From Streptomyces sp. Ru72 (GTDB lineage Bacteria > Actinomycetota > Actinomycetes > Streptomycetales > Streptomycetaceae): a stretch of DNA of 64,000 nt. This document shows, piece after piece, positions 51,062 through 59,610 of the stretch. Position 1 is the first letter of the stretch. Every line of letters starts with the position of its first letter. Both the position numbers and the translations under genes were made by a program. The stretch spans positions 62,001-126,000 of the forward strand of contig NZ_PQSR01000005.1 of assembly GCF_002920635.1 (NCBI RefSeq), written 5' to 3'. The notes beneath the pieces were generated by a model. That model did not search any database and was not told where the DNA came from. It saw only the letters and a program-made list of their open reading frames with translations.

Positions 51062-51099
51062 GAACACATGAATGTCTCTTCATTCGTTCCTGCTACGGT
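51062..51099 (+). promoter_or_regulatory. Putative metal-responsive operator and ATPase promoter
   Basis: ATGAA-N6-TTCAT (51068-51083) is an imperfect inverted repeat of the ArsR/SmtB operator type. It lies upstream of the -10 hexamer TACGGT (51094-51099) of the ATPase gene, a repressing position. The Shine-Dalgarno GAAGGA follows near GTG 51144. Confidence 0.55.
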
Positions 51100-51143
51100 G
51101 GTGGGGCCGGACCGTGTTCCGCCCCCGATCCGTGAAGGACCCC

Positions 51144-53123
51144 GTGTCGATGTCTTCCACTCTCACCCGCCCGGCGCCGCCCGGCGCGGTCCGCGAGGCG
51201 GTGGCGCCACGGCGGCGCACCCGTGTCTTCACGCTGCCGGAGGCCCGGTGGGCGGCGACCGCGCTGGGGCTGTTCCTGATCGCGCTGCCGCTGTACCTGA
51301 CCGGGGCACCCGCGTGGTCGTGGGGGCTGTTGTTCGGGGCCGTCTACGTCACCGGTGGTTGGGAGCCGGGTTGGGCAGGCCTGCGGGCGCTGAAGGAGAA
51401 GACCCTGGACGTGGACCTGCTCATGGTCGTCGCCGCGCTCGGTGCGGCCGCGATCGGGCAGGTAATGGACGGGGCGCTGCTGATCGTCATCTTCGCCACC
51501 TCCGGTGCGCTGGAGGCGATCGCCACCACCCGCACCGCGGACTCGGTGCGCGGGCTGCTCGACCTGGCCCCCGCCACCGCCACCCGTCTGATGGATGACG
51601 GCCACGAGGAGACCGTGCCCTCCGAGCAGTTGCGGGTGGGTGACACGATCCTGGTGCGGCCAGGTGAGCGGATCGGTGCCGATGGGCGGGTGCTGGACGG
51701 GGCCAGTGAGGTCGACCAGGCCACGATCACCGGCGAGCCGCTGCCGGTGGCCAAGGGGACCGGGGACGAGGTGTTCGCCGGCACCCTGAACGGCACCGGC
51801 GCGCTGCGGGTGAAGGTGGAACGGGACCCGTCCGACTCCGTGATCGCACGGATCGTCGCCCTGGTCGAGGAGGCGTCCAAGACCAAGGCGCCGACCCAGC
51901 TGTTCATCGAGAAGGTCGAACAGCGTTACTCCCTGAGCATGGTCGCGGGCACGGTGGCACTCTTCGTGCTGCCGCTGCTGTTCGGCGCCGACCTGCGGTC
52001 CACGCTGCTGCGCGCGATGACCTTCATGATCGTCGCTTCGCCGTGCGCGGTGGTACTGGCCACCATGCCGCCACTGCTGTCCGCGATCGCCACCGCCGGC
52101 CGCCATGGCGTGCTGGTGAAGTCGGCCGTCGTCATGGAACGCCTCGGCCAGGTGGACGCCGTCGCGCTGGACAAGACGGGCACCCTGACCGAGGGCACCC
52201 CACGGGTCACCGACGTCCGCCCGCTGACCGGGTCCGGCCTGAGCGAGCAGGAGGTCCTGCGGCTGGCGGCGGCGGCCGAGCATCCCAGCGAGCACCCGCT
52301 GGCCCGCGCCGTCGTGGACGCAGCCCGCACCCGTGGTCTGGACATTCCGCCGGTCGATGACTTCGTCTCCGCTCCGGGCACCGGCGTCACCGCGACGGTG
52401 GCCGGCCGCGCGATCGCGGTCGGCAGTCCCGCTCGCCTGCTGGACGCCGGCACTCACCCGGCCGCGACGGTCGCCGCCGGCCTGGAGGAGGAGGGTCGCA
52501 CCGCGGTTCTGATCACGGCTGACGGCACGCCGGTGGGAGTGATGGGCATCGCCGACCGGCTGCGCGAGGAGGCCGCCGCCACCACCGCTGCGCTGGGTCG
52601 CCTGAGCGGCAGCACCCCGATGCTGGTCACGGGGGACAACCCGCGCGCCGCCGCCCGGCTTGCCGCGGAAGTCGGCATCACGGATGTGCGCGCCGGTCTG
52701 CTGCCGCACGAAAAGGTCGCCGCGGTGCGGGAGCTGGAGCACGCCGGACGCAAGGTGCTCGTGGTGGGCGACGGCGTGAACGACGCTCCCGCGCTGGCCG
52801 CCGCCCACACCGGCATCGCCATGGGCCGGGCCGGATCCGACCTGGCCCTGGAGACCGCCGACGCAGTCGTCGTCCGCGACGAACTCGCCACCATCCCCAC
52901 CGTGATCGCACTCTCCCGCCGGGCCCGCAGCCTGGTGGTGCAGAACCTGGTGATCGCCGCCGTCTTCATCACCGGCCTGGTCCTCTGGGACCTCGCGGGC
53001 ACCCTGCCGCTGCCTCTGGGCGTCGCCGGACACGAGGGCTCCACCGTCATCGTCGGCCTCAACGGCCTGCGCCTGCTGACCGACCGCGCCTGGCGCCGCG
53101 CCCGAGGGGGGATCGACCAGTGA
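51144..53123 (+). CDS. P1B-4-type ATPase, cobalt/nickel exporter (CtpJ-like)
   Basis: A 659-residue heavy-metal pump. Motifs in order: phosphatase TITGEPLPV, transmembrane metal site SPC in ASPCAVVLATMPP, phosphorylation DKTGTLTEG, nucleotide-binding SEHPLARAVV, GDGVNDAPAL hinge, and the final helix HEGSTVIVGLNGLRLL. SPC plus HEGS(T) defines the P1B-4 group, which includes mycobacterial CtpJ/NmtA exporting Co or Ni. It has no N-terminal heavy-metal domain. GTG 51144 has GAAGGA upstream; ATG 51150 is alternative. It is coupled by GTGA to the ferredoxin-like gene. Confidence 0.93.
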   Translation: MSMSSTLTRPAPPGAVREAVAPRRRTRVFTLPEARWAATALGLFLIALPLYLTGAPAWSWGLLFGAVYVTGGWEPGWAGLRALKEKTLDVDLLMVVAALGAAAIGQVMDGALLIVIFATSGALEAIATTRTADSVRGLLDLAPATATRLMDDGHEETVPSEQLRVGDTILVRPGERIGADGRVLDGASEVDQATITGEPLPVAKGTGDEVFAGTLNGTGALRVKVERDPSDSVIARIVALVEEASKTKAPTQLFIEKVEQRYSLSMVAGTVALFVLPLLFGADLRSTLLRAMTFMIVASPCAVVLATMPPLLSAIATAGRHGVLVKSAVVMERLGQVDAVALDKTGTLTEGTPRVTDVRPLTGSGLSEQEVLRLAAAAEHPSEHPLARAVVDAARTRGLDIPPVDDFVSAPGTGVTATVAGRAIAVGSPARLLDAGTHPAATVAAGLEEEGRTAVLITADGTPVGVMGIADRLREEAAATTAALGRLSGSTPMLVTGDNPRAAARLAAEVGITDVRAGLLPHEKVAAVRELEHAGRKVLVVGDGVNDAPALAAAHTGIAMGRAGSDLALETADAVVVRDELATIPTVIALSRRARSLVVQNLVIAAVFITGLVLWDLAGTLPLPLGVAGHEGSTVIVGLNGLRLLTDRAWRRARGGIDQ

Positions 53124-53530
53124 GCCGCCGCGTCCGCACCACCGGCCCGGCCGCAGCGGCGCAGCCGGCCCGCTGCACGGTCACCGTCTGCCGCGGCTGC
53201 TGCTGCGGCACCTCGAAGATCCCTGGCCTGGACCATGCCGAGCAACTCGCCAGGCTGCGGCAGGCACTCGCCGACACCGCACAGGTCCGGGTGACCGGAT
53301 GCCTGGACGCCTGCGAGCACGGCAACGTGATGGTCGTCCAGCCCTCCGCCACGGGACGGGCGGCCGGCGGCCGGCCGGTGTGGCTGGGGCTGGTCAACGA
53401 CTCGGACGCCACCGCCGACATCGCCGACTGGATCACCGCAGGCGGCCCCGGCCTGGCCGACCCGCCCGGCATCCTCGACCTGTACGCGTTCACACCGTCC
53501 CGGCGTATTCGCCGTGCTGTCGAGGGATGA
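53120..53530 (+). CDS. Thioredoxin-like [2Fe-2S] ferredoxin-type protein
   Basis: A 136-residue protein. Cysteines in TVCRGCCCGTSK and in TGCLDACEHGN (spacing about 40 residues) match thioredoxin-fold [2Fe-2S] ferredoxins, with extra cysteines next to the first cluster ligand. It begins with GTG in the GTGA overlap with the ATPase, so its dose follows the exporter. It could deliver electrons, sense metal or act as a metal buffer; none is proven. The C-terminus is unusual for this family and rich in Arg. Confidence 0.75.
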   Translation: MSRRVRTTGPAAAAQPARCTVTVCRGCCCGTSKIPGLDHAEQLARLRQALADTAQVRVTGCLDACEHGNVMVVQPSATGRAAGGRPVWLGLVNDSDATADIADWITAGGPGLADPPGILDLYAFTPSRRIRRAVEG

Positions 53531-53623
53531 CCCGACCTGGTAGCGGCCTCGGCCGAGGAGCCTGTACGGCCCCTCTCATGTCACTGCCTGACCGACAGAC
53601 ACCTCTCGCCGCACCCACTGCTG

Positions 53624-54019
53624 TTATCGGCGCGTTCCCAACACATCGAGGTAGTGCGGGTTGTGCATGAAGCCCAAGATGTTCCCGAAGGGATCGGTCA
53701 CGGCGGCGGTGACGAAGCCCGCGCCGCGGTCCGTGAGTGGTTGGTACTCCTTTGCCCCCAGGGACAGCAGCCTTGCGAGAGTTGCGCTCACATCGTCGAC
53801 ATGCCAGTACACGACAGCACCGCTTGGCCCGGTCCCCGAACCGGCGGGCGCGTAGCGGCTGTCGATCAGCCCCAGCTCGTGCTGGTAGTCGCCGAGACGA
53901 AACTCGGCGTACCCAGGCCGCTCGAAGTACGGCTCCACACCCAGCAGTTCTGTGTACCAGTTCTTCGCTGCCGACAGATCAGCGGCCCAGAAACTGACGG
54001 TGGTGAGTCCTCTCAGCAT
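53624..54019 (-). CDS. VOC (glyoxalase/bleomycin-resistance) superfamily protein
   Basis: A 131-residue two-beta-alpha-beta-beta-beta-unit protein. It begins LRGLTTVSFWAADLSAAKNWY and ends with the second unit DPFGNILGFMHNP, matching metal-binding VOC proteins (E in AEFRLGDYQHELG, H and E-like residues in order). It could be a lyase, dioxygenase or resistance protein; no substrate is evident. AAGGGGAC ahead of ATG 54019 decides the start. It lies between the ferredoxin-like gene and a stretch of gene remnants beside tRNA-Pro. Confidence 0.82.
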   Translation of the reverse strand: MLRGLTTVSFWAADLSAAKNWYTELLGVEPYFERPGYAEFRLGDYQHELGLIDSRYAPAGSGTGPSGAVVYWHVDDVSATLARLLSLGAKEYQPLTDRGAGFVTAAVTDPFGNILGFMHNPHYLDVLGTRR

Positions 54020-54201
54020 GGATGTCCCCTTCCCTCCCGCCGCGGATACCGCATCCCGGCCGATGCCGTGACTGTAGGCGCTGGTTAGGTCAGATTCTGT
54101 CCTCATTACGGGGACGATTCTCGGGAGGCTGGTGCGGCTCCGCACTGCCGCCCACTGGTCGCCACCAGGCGAACCCCGGCCACGACGCCCCGCCTTTCAA
54201 A

Positions 54202-54360
54202 ATGACAGAAGCGCGAACCCTACCGAAGCTCATGGTGAACGCATGGGCCATGCATGAGGACGGCTCGCGTTACGACCACATCCCGCCTGGGATGCGGCAG
54301 GCACTGATGACGCACTCGCCCGGGTATGGCGGCATTGAGGGCAAGCCGGCCGAGCGCTGA
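54202..54360 (+). pseudogene. Short frame, possible integrase C-terminal remnant
   Basis: A 52-codon frame whose centre reads GSRYDHIPPGMRQALMTH, similar to the catalytic-tyrosine end of tyrosine recombinases (...YDHITPEMRxxLM...). The preceding residues have no integrase domain, and no ribosome-binding site is evident. The adjoining 355-bp stretch to the tRNA shows only fragmentary frames. Its position beside tRNA-Pro is compatible with a past integration event. Confidence 0.3.
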
Positions 54361-54663
54361 GCCATCATGTTCGCGGAGGAGCGCGACAGCCGGCCCCCGT
54401 CCATCCTCATCGCCACCCTTTCGCGCACGATCCTGCCGTGGGCCGCGGAGTGGCTCCTCTCCCCCTTACGGAACTGTGGCGGGTCATGGGCGCTGGGTGG
54501 GCGGCGGTCACCGTTGCGCCGTGCCACAGCTCGCGGGCCTGACAAAGGCGATAAGCCGTTCTGCCGGGCAGTGCGTGCCCAGCGCCTGATCTTGCGGAGC
54601 GTGTCCGGGAGTCAGATCCGAACTCGGCTCGAAAGCGACTCCCAAAACGACCCCAGGAACCAC

Positions 54664-54700
54664 TCAGGGGCCCGACCCGCACTGCGGATCAGGCCCCTGA
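54664..54700 (-). terminator. Hairpin downstream of tRNA-Pro
   Basis: TCAGGGGCC (54664-54672) pairs with GGCCCCTGA (54692-54700) around a 19-nt loop, 16 nt beyond the 3' end of the tRNA gene on the minus strand. Confidence 0.6.
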
Positions 54701-54715
54701 CCTGGTACTTCACTG

Positions 54716-54789
54716 TCGGGGTGGCGGGATTTGAACCCACGACCTCTTCGTCCCGAACGAAGCGCGCTGCCAAGCTGCGCTACACCCCG
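54716..54789 (-). tRNA. tRNA-Pro, anticodon CGG
   Basis: A 74-nt tRNA with acceptor stem CGGGGTG/CACCCCG, anticodon stem CTTCG/CGAAG closing the loop TTCGGGA (anticodon CGG, reads CCG) and TpsiC loop GTTCAAATC. The 3' CCA is not encoded (CAG follows). It is an attachment-site type of locus; the remnants at 54020-54715 lie on its 3' side. Confidence 0.96.
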
Positions 54790-54821
54790 GTGTCGCTGCT
54801 GTCGCGGCGACGACGTTTACT

Positions 54822-55598
54822 TTAGCCCACTGGTGGCTGGAGACGAAATCCGGTTTTCCGGCGGCGGCGCGTCGGGTCCGGGCGGACGTGGTCGGCGAGG
54901 ACCAGCAGGAGGGCCAGACCGAAGAAGGCCAGGCCGAGCAGGAGTGCGTTGGCGAGGGTGCTCTTGTAGCCGAGGTGGGCGACGTCCATGAACGGATAGA
55001 GGTAGCGCGCCTGCGCGGTCGGTGGGAGCAGTGCGCCGCGGGCCAGGGTGAAGATCAGGTACGCCAGCGGGTAGAGGAGCCAGCGCGTGGCGTGCTGCAG
55101 GCCCAGGGGAGCCGGGCGGGTCAGCAGCAGCCAGTCCAGAAGGGCCGCGATCGGGGTGACCGTGTGCAGCACCTGGTTGGCGAGTGCGGACCAGATCGTG
55201 GGCCGGTCCGTCATCGAGAAGGGGCCCGGCTCGTGCACCAGGAGCACGTGGTAGACCAGGCTCGCGATCAGGGCGTAGAACAGCGTGCCGCCGGTGATCA
55301 GCGGAGGCAGCGGGTAGCGGGCCGTTCGGGCCCGCCAGGCCGACAGGGTGAAGGTCACGGCCAGCAGCACATTGGCCTGGATGGTGAAGTAGCTCAGGAC
55401 CCGGGCGGGGCTGCCGAGGGCCAGGTCCGCGGCCACCGCCACCGCGGCCGTCAGCGCCACCAGCAGACGGTAGCGGGCCGCTGCGGGGCGGCGTACGGGG
55501 GCGACCACGGCCGCGGCGGGGACGATGGACGGTGCGAGCGTCGGCTTGCCCGGCACCGCGGGGAGGTCCGGGATCTCCTTGGGTATCGGCGCGATCAT
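54822..55598 (-). CDS. Pr6Pr-family integral membrane protein
   Basis: A 258-residue protein with a proline-rich cytoplasmic N-terminus and six membrane segments (RVLSYFTIQANVLLAVTFTLSAW, then ITGGTLFYALIASLVYHVLLVHEPGP, and so on), matching the Pr6Pr (FAR-17a/AIG1-like) family. The conserved DWLLLTRPAP and YPFMDVAH stretches are present. The C-terminus is very basic. The family includes serine hydrolases of fatty-acid esters of hydroxy fatty acids, but activity here is unknown. It is followed by the tRNA on the same strand. Confidence 0.84.
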   Translation of the reverse strand: MIAPIPKEIPDLPAVPGKPTLAPSIVPAAAVVAPVRRPAAARYRLLVALTAAVAVAADLALGSPARVLSYFTIQANVLLAVTFTLSAWRARTARYPLPPLITGGTLFYALIASLVYHVLLVHEPGPFSMTDRPTIWSALANQVLHTVTPIAALLDWLLLTRPAPLGLQHATRWLLYPLAYLIFTLARGALLPPTAQARYLYPFMDVAHLGYKSTLANALLLGLAFFGLALLLVLADHVRPDPTRRRRKTGFRLQPPVG

Positions 55599-55665
55599 GC
55601 CCTCACGCTAAGCGGATGGGGCAGAAGGGGCGATACGGGATGGTCCGGGTGGGGTATGGCTCGGG

Positions 55666-56604
55666 CTACGCCTCGGGCGACGCCTCCCTCTCCACCAGCG
55701 TCAGCAGCGTCGCCTCCGGAGGGCACGCGAACCGTACCGGCGTGTAGCGGTTCGTGCCGCAGCCCGCCGACACGTGCAGGAACGACGTCCGGCCCTCAGC
55801 CGTGTGCCGTGACAGGCCCTTCACCCGGTCCGTGTCCAGGTCGCAGTTGGTGACCAGGGCGCCGTAGAAGGGGATGCACAGCTGGCCGCCGTGGGTGTGG
55901 CCGGCCAGGATCAGCGGGTAGCCGTCCGCCGTGAACGCGTCCAGGGTGCGCAGATACGGCGCGTGGACCACACCCATCGAGAAGTCCGCCGAGGGGGACG
56001 GGCCGCCCGCCACGCGCGCGTACCGGTCGCGCTTGATGTGCGGGTCGTCCACGCCCGTCAGCTCGATCTCCAGGCCCTCGATCTTCAGGGTGCCCCGGGT
56101 GTTCGTCAGGTTCAGCCAGCCCGCGTCGAAGCTGTCGCGCAGCTCCTCCCAGGGGTTGTGGATGGCGCCGACCACCGGCGGATTGCCGTTCAGACCGTGG
56201 TGGCCCCTCGCCTTCTCCACCAGGTAGCGGGCCGGGTTGCGGAGCCTCGGGCCGTAGTAGTCGTTCGAACCGAAGACGTACGCCCCCGGGAACTCCAACA
56301 GCGGCCCCAGCGCGTCCAGCACCTCCGGCACACCCTCGGGGTCGGAGAGGTTGTCGCCGGTGTTGATCACGAAGTCGGGGCGCAGGCCCGCCAGTGAGCG
56401 CAGCCAGCGCTGCTTCTTGCGCTGTCCGCTCACCATGTGGATGTCGGAGACCTGCAGGACGCGCAGCGGGTGTGCCCCCGGGGGCAGCACCGGGACCGTC
56501 ACCCGGCGCAGCCGGAAGGAACGGGCCTCGAAGCCGGCCGAGTAGAGCAGTCCGGCGGCGGCAACCGCCGTGATTCCCAGGGGTACTCCGTATCGTGCGC
56601 GCAT
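55666..56604 (-). CDS. Membrane-anchored metallophosphoesterase
   Basis: A 312-residue protein with an N-terminal hydrophobic segment (YGVPLGITAVAAAGLLYSAG) and a calcineurin-like metallophosphoesterase domain. The metal-binding motifs run SDIHMVSG, NTGDNLSDP, GSNDYY (where GNH is commonest), and ILAGHTHGGQ. It probably acts as a phosphodiesterase on the outer face of the membrane. No Shine-Dalgarno is seen; a -10-like CACGAT ends 6 nt upstream of ATG 56604, so the mRNA may be leaderless. It converges with nothing and is divergent from the YqeY gene. Confidence 0.88.
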   Translation of the reverse strand: MRARYGVPLGITAVAAAGLLYSAGFEARSFRLRRVTVPVLPPGAHPLRVLQVSDIHMVSGQRKKQRWLRSLAGLRPDFVINTGDNLSDPEGVPEVLDALGPLLEFPGAYVFGSNDYYGPRLRNPARYLVEKARGHHGLNGNPPVVGAIHNPWEELRDSFDAGWLNLTNTRGTLKIEGLEIELTGVDDPHIKRDRYARVAGGPSPSADFSMGVVHAPYLRTLDAFTADGYPLILAGHTHGGQLCIPFYGALVTNCDLDTDRVKGLSRHTAEGRTSFLHVSAGCGTNRYTPVRFACPPEATLLTLVEREASPEA

Positions 56605-56759
56605 ACGACCATCGTGTCAGAACCGGCGGCCGCCCCGCGTTCACCTGTGGACAACCCCGACCCGGCGGCACCCGCGATCGGCACCCACGGCCCCGGTCAC
56701 CCACCGCGCCCCGGAAATGTACGGGCAGTCGCCCCACCGCACCTGCGACAATCAGAGGC

Positions 56760-57227
56760 ATGACCACGCTCAAGTCGAAGCTCCAGGAAGACCTCAACGC
56801 CGCGATCAAGGAGCGCGACGAGCTCCGCTCCTCGACGCTCCGGCTGACGCTCGCCGCGATCACCAAGGAGGAGGTCGCGGGCAAGGAGAAGCGCGAGCTC
56901 TCCGACGAGGAGGTCACCAAGGTGATCACCCGTGAGGCGAAGAAGCGGCGGGAGGCCGCCGACGCCTTCGCTCAGGGCGGTCGCGCCGAACAGGCCGAGC
57001 GGGAGAAGGCGGAGGGCGAGGTGCTCGCCGCGTACCTGCCCAAGCAGCTGTCCGACGACGAGCTGCGGCAGATCGTCGCGCAGGCCGTGGAGGAGGCGAA
57101 GGCGGCGGGCGCCGAGGGCCCGCGCGCCATGGGGCAGGTCATGAAGATCGTGAACCCCAAGGTGGCCGGCCAGGCGGAGGGCGGCCGCGTCGCCGCCGTG
57201 GTCAAGCAGCTCCTCGCGAGCGGCTGA
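56760..57227 (+). CDS. GatB/YqeY domain protein
   Basis: A 155-residue protein with the YqeY fold: an N-terminal coiled helix (LKSKLQEDLNAAIKERDELRSSTLRLTLAAI), helical centre and C-terminal GatB tail (GPRAMGQVMKIVNPKVAGQAEGGRVAAVVKQLL). This domain occurs alone in many bacteria and at the end of the tRNA amidotransferase GatB; its stand-alone role is unknown. A GACAAT sits 7 nt ahead of the ATG, suggesting leaderless initiation. A strong terminator follows. Confidence 0.92.
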   Translation: MTTLKSKLQEDLNAAIKERDELRSSTLRLTLAAITKEEVAGKEKRELSDEEVTKVITREAKKRREAADAFAQGGRAEQAEREKAEGEVLAAYLPKQLSDDELRQIVAQAVEEAKAAGAEGPRAMGQVMKIVNPKVAGQAEGGRVAAVVKQLLASG

Positions 57228-57260
57228 ACCGGCCGCCCGCTCGCGGGCGCACAAGCCGAC

Positions 57261-57293
57261 GGGGGCGCTCCTCTCACCGAGAGGAGCGCCCCC
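57261..57293. terminator. Perfect terminator hairpin between convergent genes
   Basis: A 15-bp perfect stem (57261-57275 with 57279-57293, starting GGGGGCGCTCCTCTC) around a 3-nt loop. It would stop transcription from both the YqeY and penicillin-binding protein genes. Confidence 0.85.
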
Positions 57294-57309
57294 GCTGTCG
57301 TGAGAGGGG

Positions 57310-59610
57310 CTACCCCCTTCGCCCGCCGGTGCCGTTCCCGTTGCCGCCGTTTCCGGTGCCCTGGATGAAGCCGTCGGGGAAGGAGAAGGTGGGCGTCGGG
57401 AGCTGTCCGCCGGTGGTACCGCCGCTGTCCGCCGCCCCGCCGGTGGTCAGGCCGCCGATCAGCCCGCCGATCGTCTGCTGCCCGCCGTTGGCGTTGCCGT
57501 TTCCGTGGCCGTCGCCGTTCCCGTTGCCCTTGTCCCGGTCGTGGTCGTCCGGGATGTCGACGAGGTTGAAGTCCGGGGCCGGCTTGCCCGCAAGCGCGTC
57601 CGTCATCATGTCGCGCCAGATCGGGCCCGGGACCTTGCCGCCGTAGACCTTGTCCCAGGTGACGCCGCCGATGGTGATGTTGTACATCTGTCGCTTGTGC
57701 GCCGGGTCGCCGACCCAGACCGCGCCCGCCATGTTCGGCGTGTAGCCGACGAACCAGGCCGCGTACCGGGAGTCCGTCGTGCCGGTCTTGCCCGCGCTCG
57801 GGCGACTGCCGAGGCCGGCTTCCGTACCCGTACCGTCCTCGACCACGCCGTTCAGAAGCGTGTTGATCGTGTCCGCGGTGGTCTCCGACATCGCGCGCGA
57901 GCACGTCGACTTCGGGACCGGCAGAGACTTCTTCTGCTTGCCGACGGTCTGAGTGATCGACTCGATCGCGACCGGCGTGCAGTAGGTGCCGCGGTCGGCG
58001 AAGGTCGCGTACGCGCTCGCCATGGTCAGCGGCGCCACCTCCTGCGTGCCGAGCGCGATCGACGGGGCCTGGGCGATGGGCGCGCCGTCGGCGCGGTGGA
58101 AGCCCATCTTCTTGGCCGTGTCTATCACCGGGCAGATGCCGATGTCGCTGATCAGCTGCACGTAGTAGGTGTTGACCGACTTGGCGGTCGCCTCCTTCAT
58201 GCGGTACGGGCCGTGCTCCGTCTTGCTCTCGTTGGTGAGCTTGGTGCCGTCCGTGTTCTTCCACTGCTTGCCGTCACAGGCGGAGACCGGGCTCGGGTAC
58301 TCCATCTCGTACGGCGACGAGTACTCCTGGGTGGCCGGCTTGCCGCCCTCGATGGCGGCCGCGGCCACGATCGGCTTGAAGGTCGAACCGCCCTGGTAGC
58401 CGGCGCCGCCGCCCATGTCCTTGTCCACGGACAGGTTGATCTGGGTCTCGTCCTTGCCGAAGCCGTACGGACGGGACTGGCCCATCGCGAGGATCTTGCC
58501 GGTGCCCGGTTCGACGATGGTCGCGGCCGTGGCCACCTCGTCGCTCTTGTTGACGTGGTTCTTGATGGACTTCTGCACCGAGTCCTGAGCCTGCGGGTCG
58601 AGCGTGGTGCGGATCGTCAGACCGCCCTCGTTCCAGGTCTTGGCCCGCTCCGCCTGGGTCTTGCCGAAGATCGGGTCGTTCAGGAACACCTCGCGGACGT
58701 AGTCGCAGAAGAAGCCCGCGCCCTTGACGGCCGTGATGCAGCCGTTCTTCGGCTGGCTCACGTGCAGGCCGAGGCCCGTCGCCTTGGCCTTGTCGGCGTC
58801 CGCCTGAGAGATGTCGTGCAGGTCGGCCATGCGCTGCAGCACCACGTTGCGCCGCTGCTTGGCCTCCGCCGCGTCGTTCACGGGGTCGTAGCGCGTCGGG
58901 GACTGGACGAGGCCCGCGAGGAGCGCGGACTCCTGAAGGTTCAGGTCCTTGGCGTGCTTGGAGAAGTAGCGCTCGGCGGCGGCCTCGACGCCGTAGGCCT
59001 GCTGGCCGAAGAAGGTGATGTTCAGGTAGTTCTCGAGGATCTTCTTCTTGCCGAGCTTCTCCTCGATCTGGATCGCGTACTTGAGCTCGCGGACCTTGCG
59101 GCCGAGGGTCTGCTGGGTGGCCTGGGCGACCTTGGTCGGGTCGTCGCCGGCCTCCTCGATGAAGTAGTTCTTCACCAGCTGCTGGGTGAGCGTGGAGGCG
59201 CCCTGGGCCACTCCGCCGCTCTGCGCGTTCTTGTTCAGCGCGCGCAGGACGCCCTTGAGGTCGATCGCGCCGTGCTGGTAGAACCGCGAGTCCTCGATGG
59301 CGACGATCGCCTTCTGCACGTACGGCGACATGTCCTTGAGGTCCACCACCGTGCGGTCGCGCGAGTAGACCGTGGCGATCTGACCGCCCTGGCTGTCCAG
59401 GATCGTGGTGCGCTGGCTGAGCTGGGGGCTCTTCAGATTGGCCGGGATGTCGTCGAATCCCTGGACCGACCCCTTGGCCACGAGTCCGAGCGCACCCGCG
59501 GCGGGCAGCGCGATGCCGGCCATCACGGCCCCCGCGAGCACACTCACTCCGAGGAACTTGGCGGCCTGCTGCACGGGGGACTGCCCCCCGCCCGAGCGCT
59601 TTTTTGGCAT
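57310..59610 (-). CDS. Class A penicillin-binding protein (bifunctional glycosyltransferase/transpeptidase)
   Basis: A 766-residue membrane-anchored murein synthase. One N-terminal helix is present (AKFLGVSVLAGAVMAGIALPAAG). The GT51 glycosyltransferase domain shows EDSRFYQHGAIDLKGVLRAL, GASTLTQQLVKN and QQAYGVEAAAERYF. The transpeptidase domain shows GGSTFKP (serine nucleophile), SVNTYY and GKTGTT. The last 100 residues are Gly/Asn/Pro-rich and low-complexity, with several GNGN repeats, an unusual C-tail. No other gene shares its operon; the plus-strand YqeY gene converges on it and its own promoter faces the structured gap toward the IS110 insertion. Confidence 0.95.
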   Translation of the reverse strand: MPKKRSGGGQSPVQQAAKFLGVSVLAGAVMAGIALPAAGALGLVAKGSVQGFDDIPANLKSPQLSQRTTILDSQGGQIATVYSRDRTVVDLKDMSPYVQKAIVAIEDSRFYQHGAIDLKGVLRALNKNAQSGGVAQGASTLTQQLVKNYFIEEAGDDPTKVAQATQQTLGRKVRELKYAIQIEEKLGKKKILENYLNITFFGQQAYGVEAAAERYFSKHAKDLNLQESALLAGLVQSPTRYDPVNDAAEAKQRRNVVLQRMADLHDISQADADKAKATGLGLHVSQPKNGCITAVKGAGFFCDYVREVFLNDPIFGKTQAERAKTWNEGGLTIRTTLDPQAQDSVQKSIKNHVNKSDEVATAATIVEPGTGKILAMGQSRPYGFGKDETQINLSVDKDMGGGAGYQGGSTFKPIVAAAAIEGGKPATQEYSSPYEMEYPSPVSACDGKQWKNTDGTKLTNESKTEHGPYRMKEATAKSVNTYYVQLISDIGICPVIDTAKKMGFHRADGAPIAQAPSIALGTQEVAPLTMASAYATFADRGTYCTPVAIESITQTVGKQKKSLPVPKSTCSRAMSETTADTINTLLNGVVEDGTGTEAGLGSRPSAGKTGTTDSRYAAWFVGYTPNMAGAVWVGDPAHKRQMYNITIGGVTWDKVYGGKVPGPIWRDMMTDALAGKPAPDFNLVDIPDDHDRDKGNGNGDGHGNGNANGGQQTIGGLIGGLTTGGAADSGGTTGGQLPTPTFSFPDGFIQGTGNGGNGNGTGGRRG

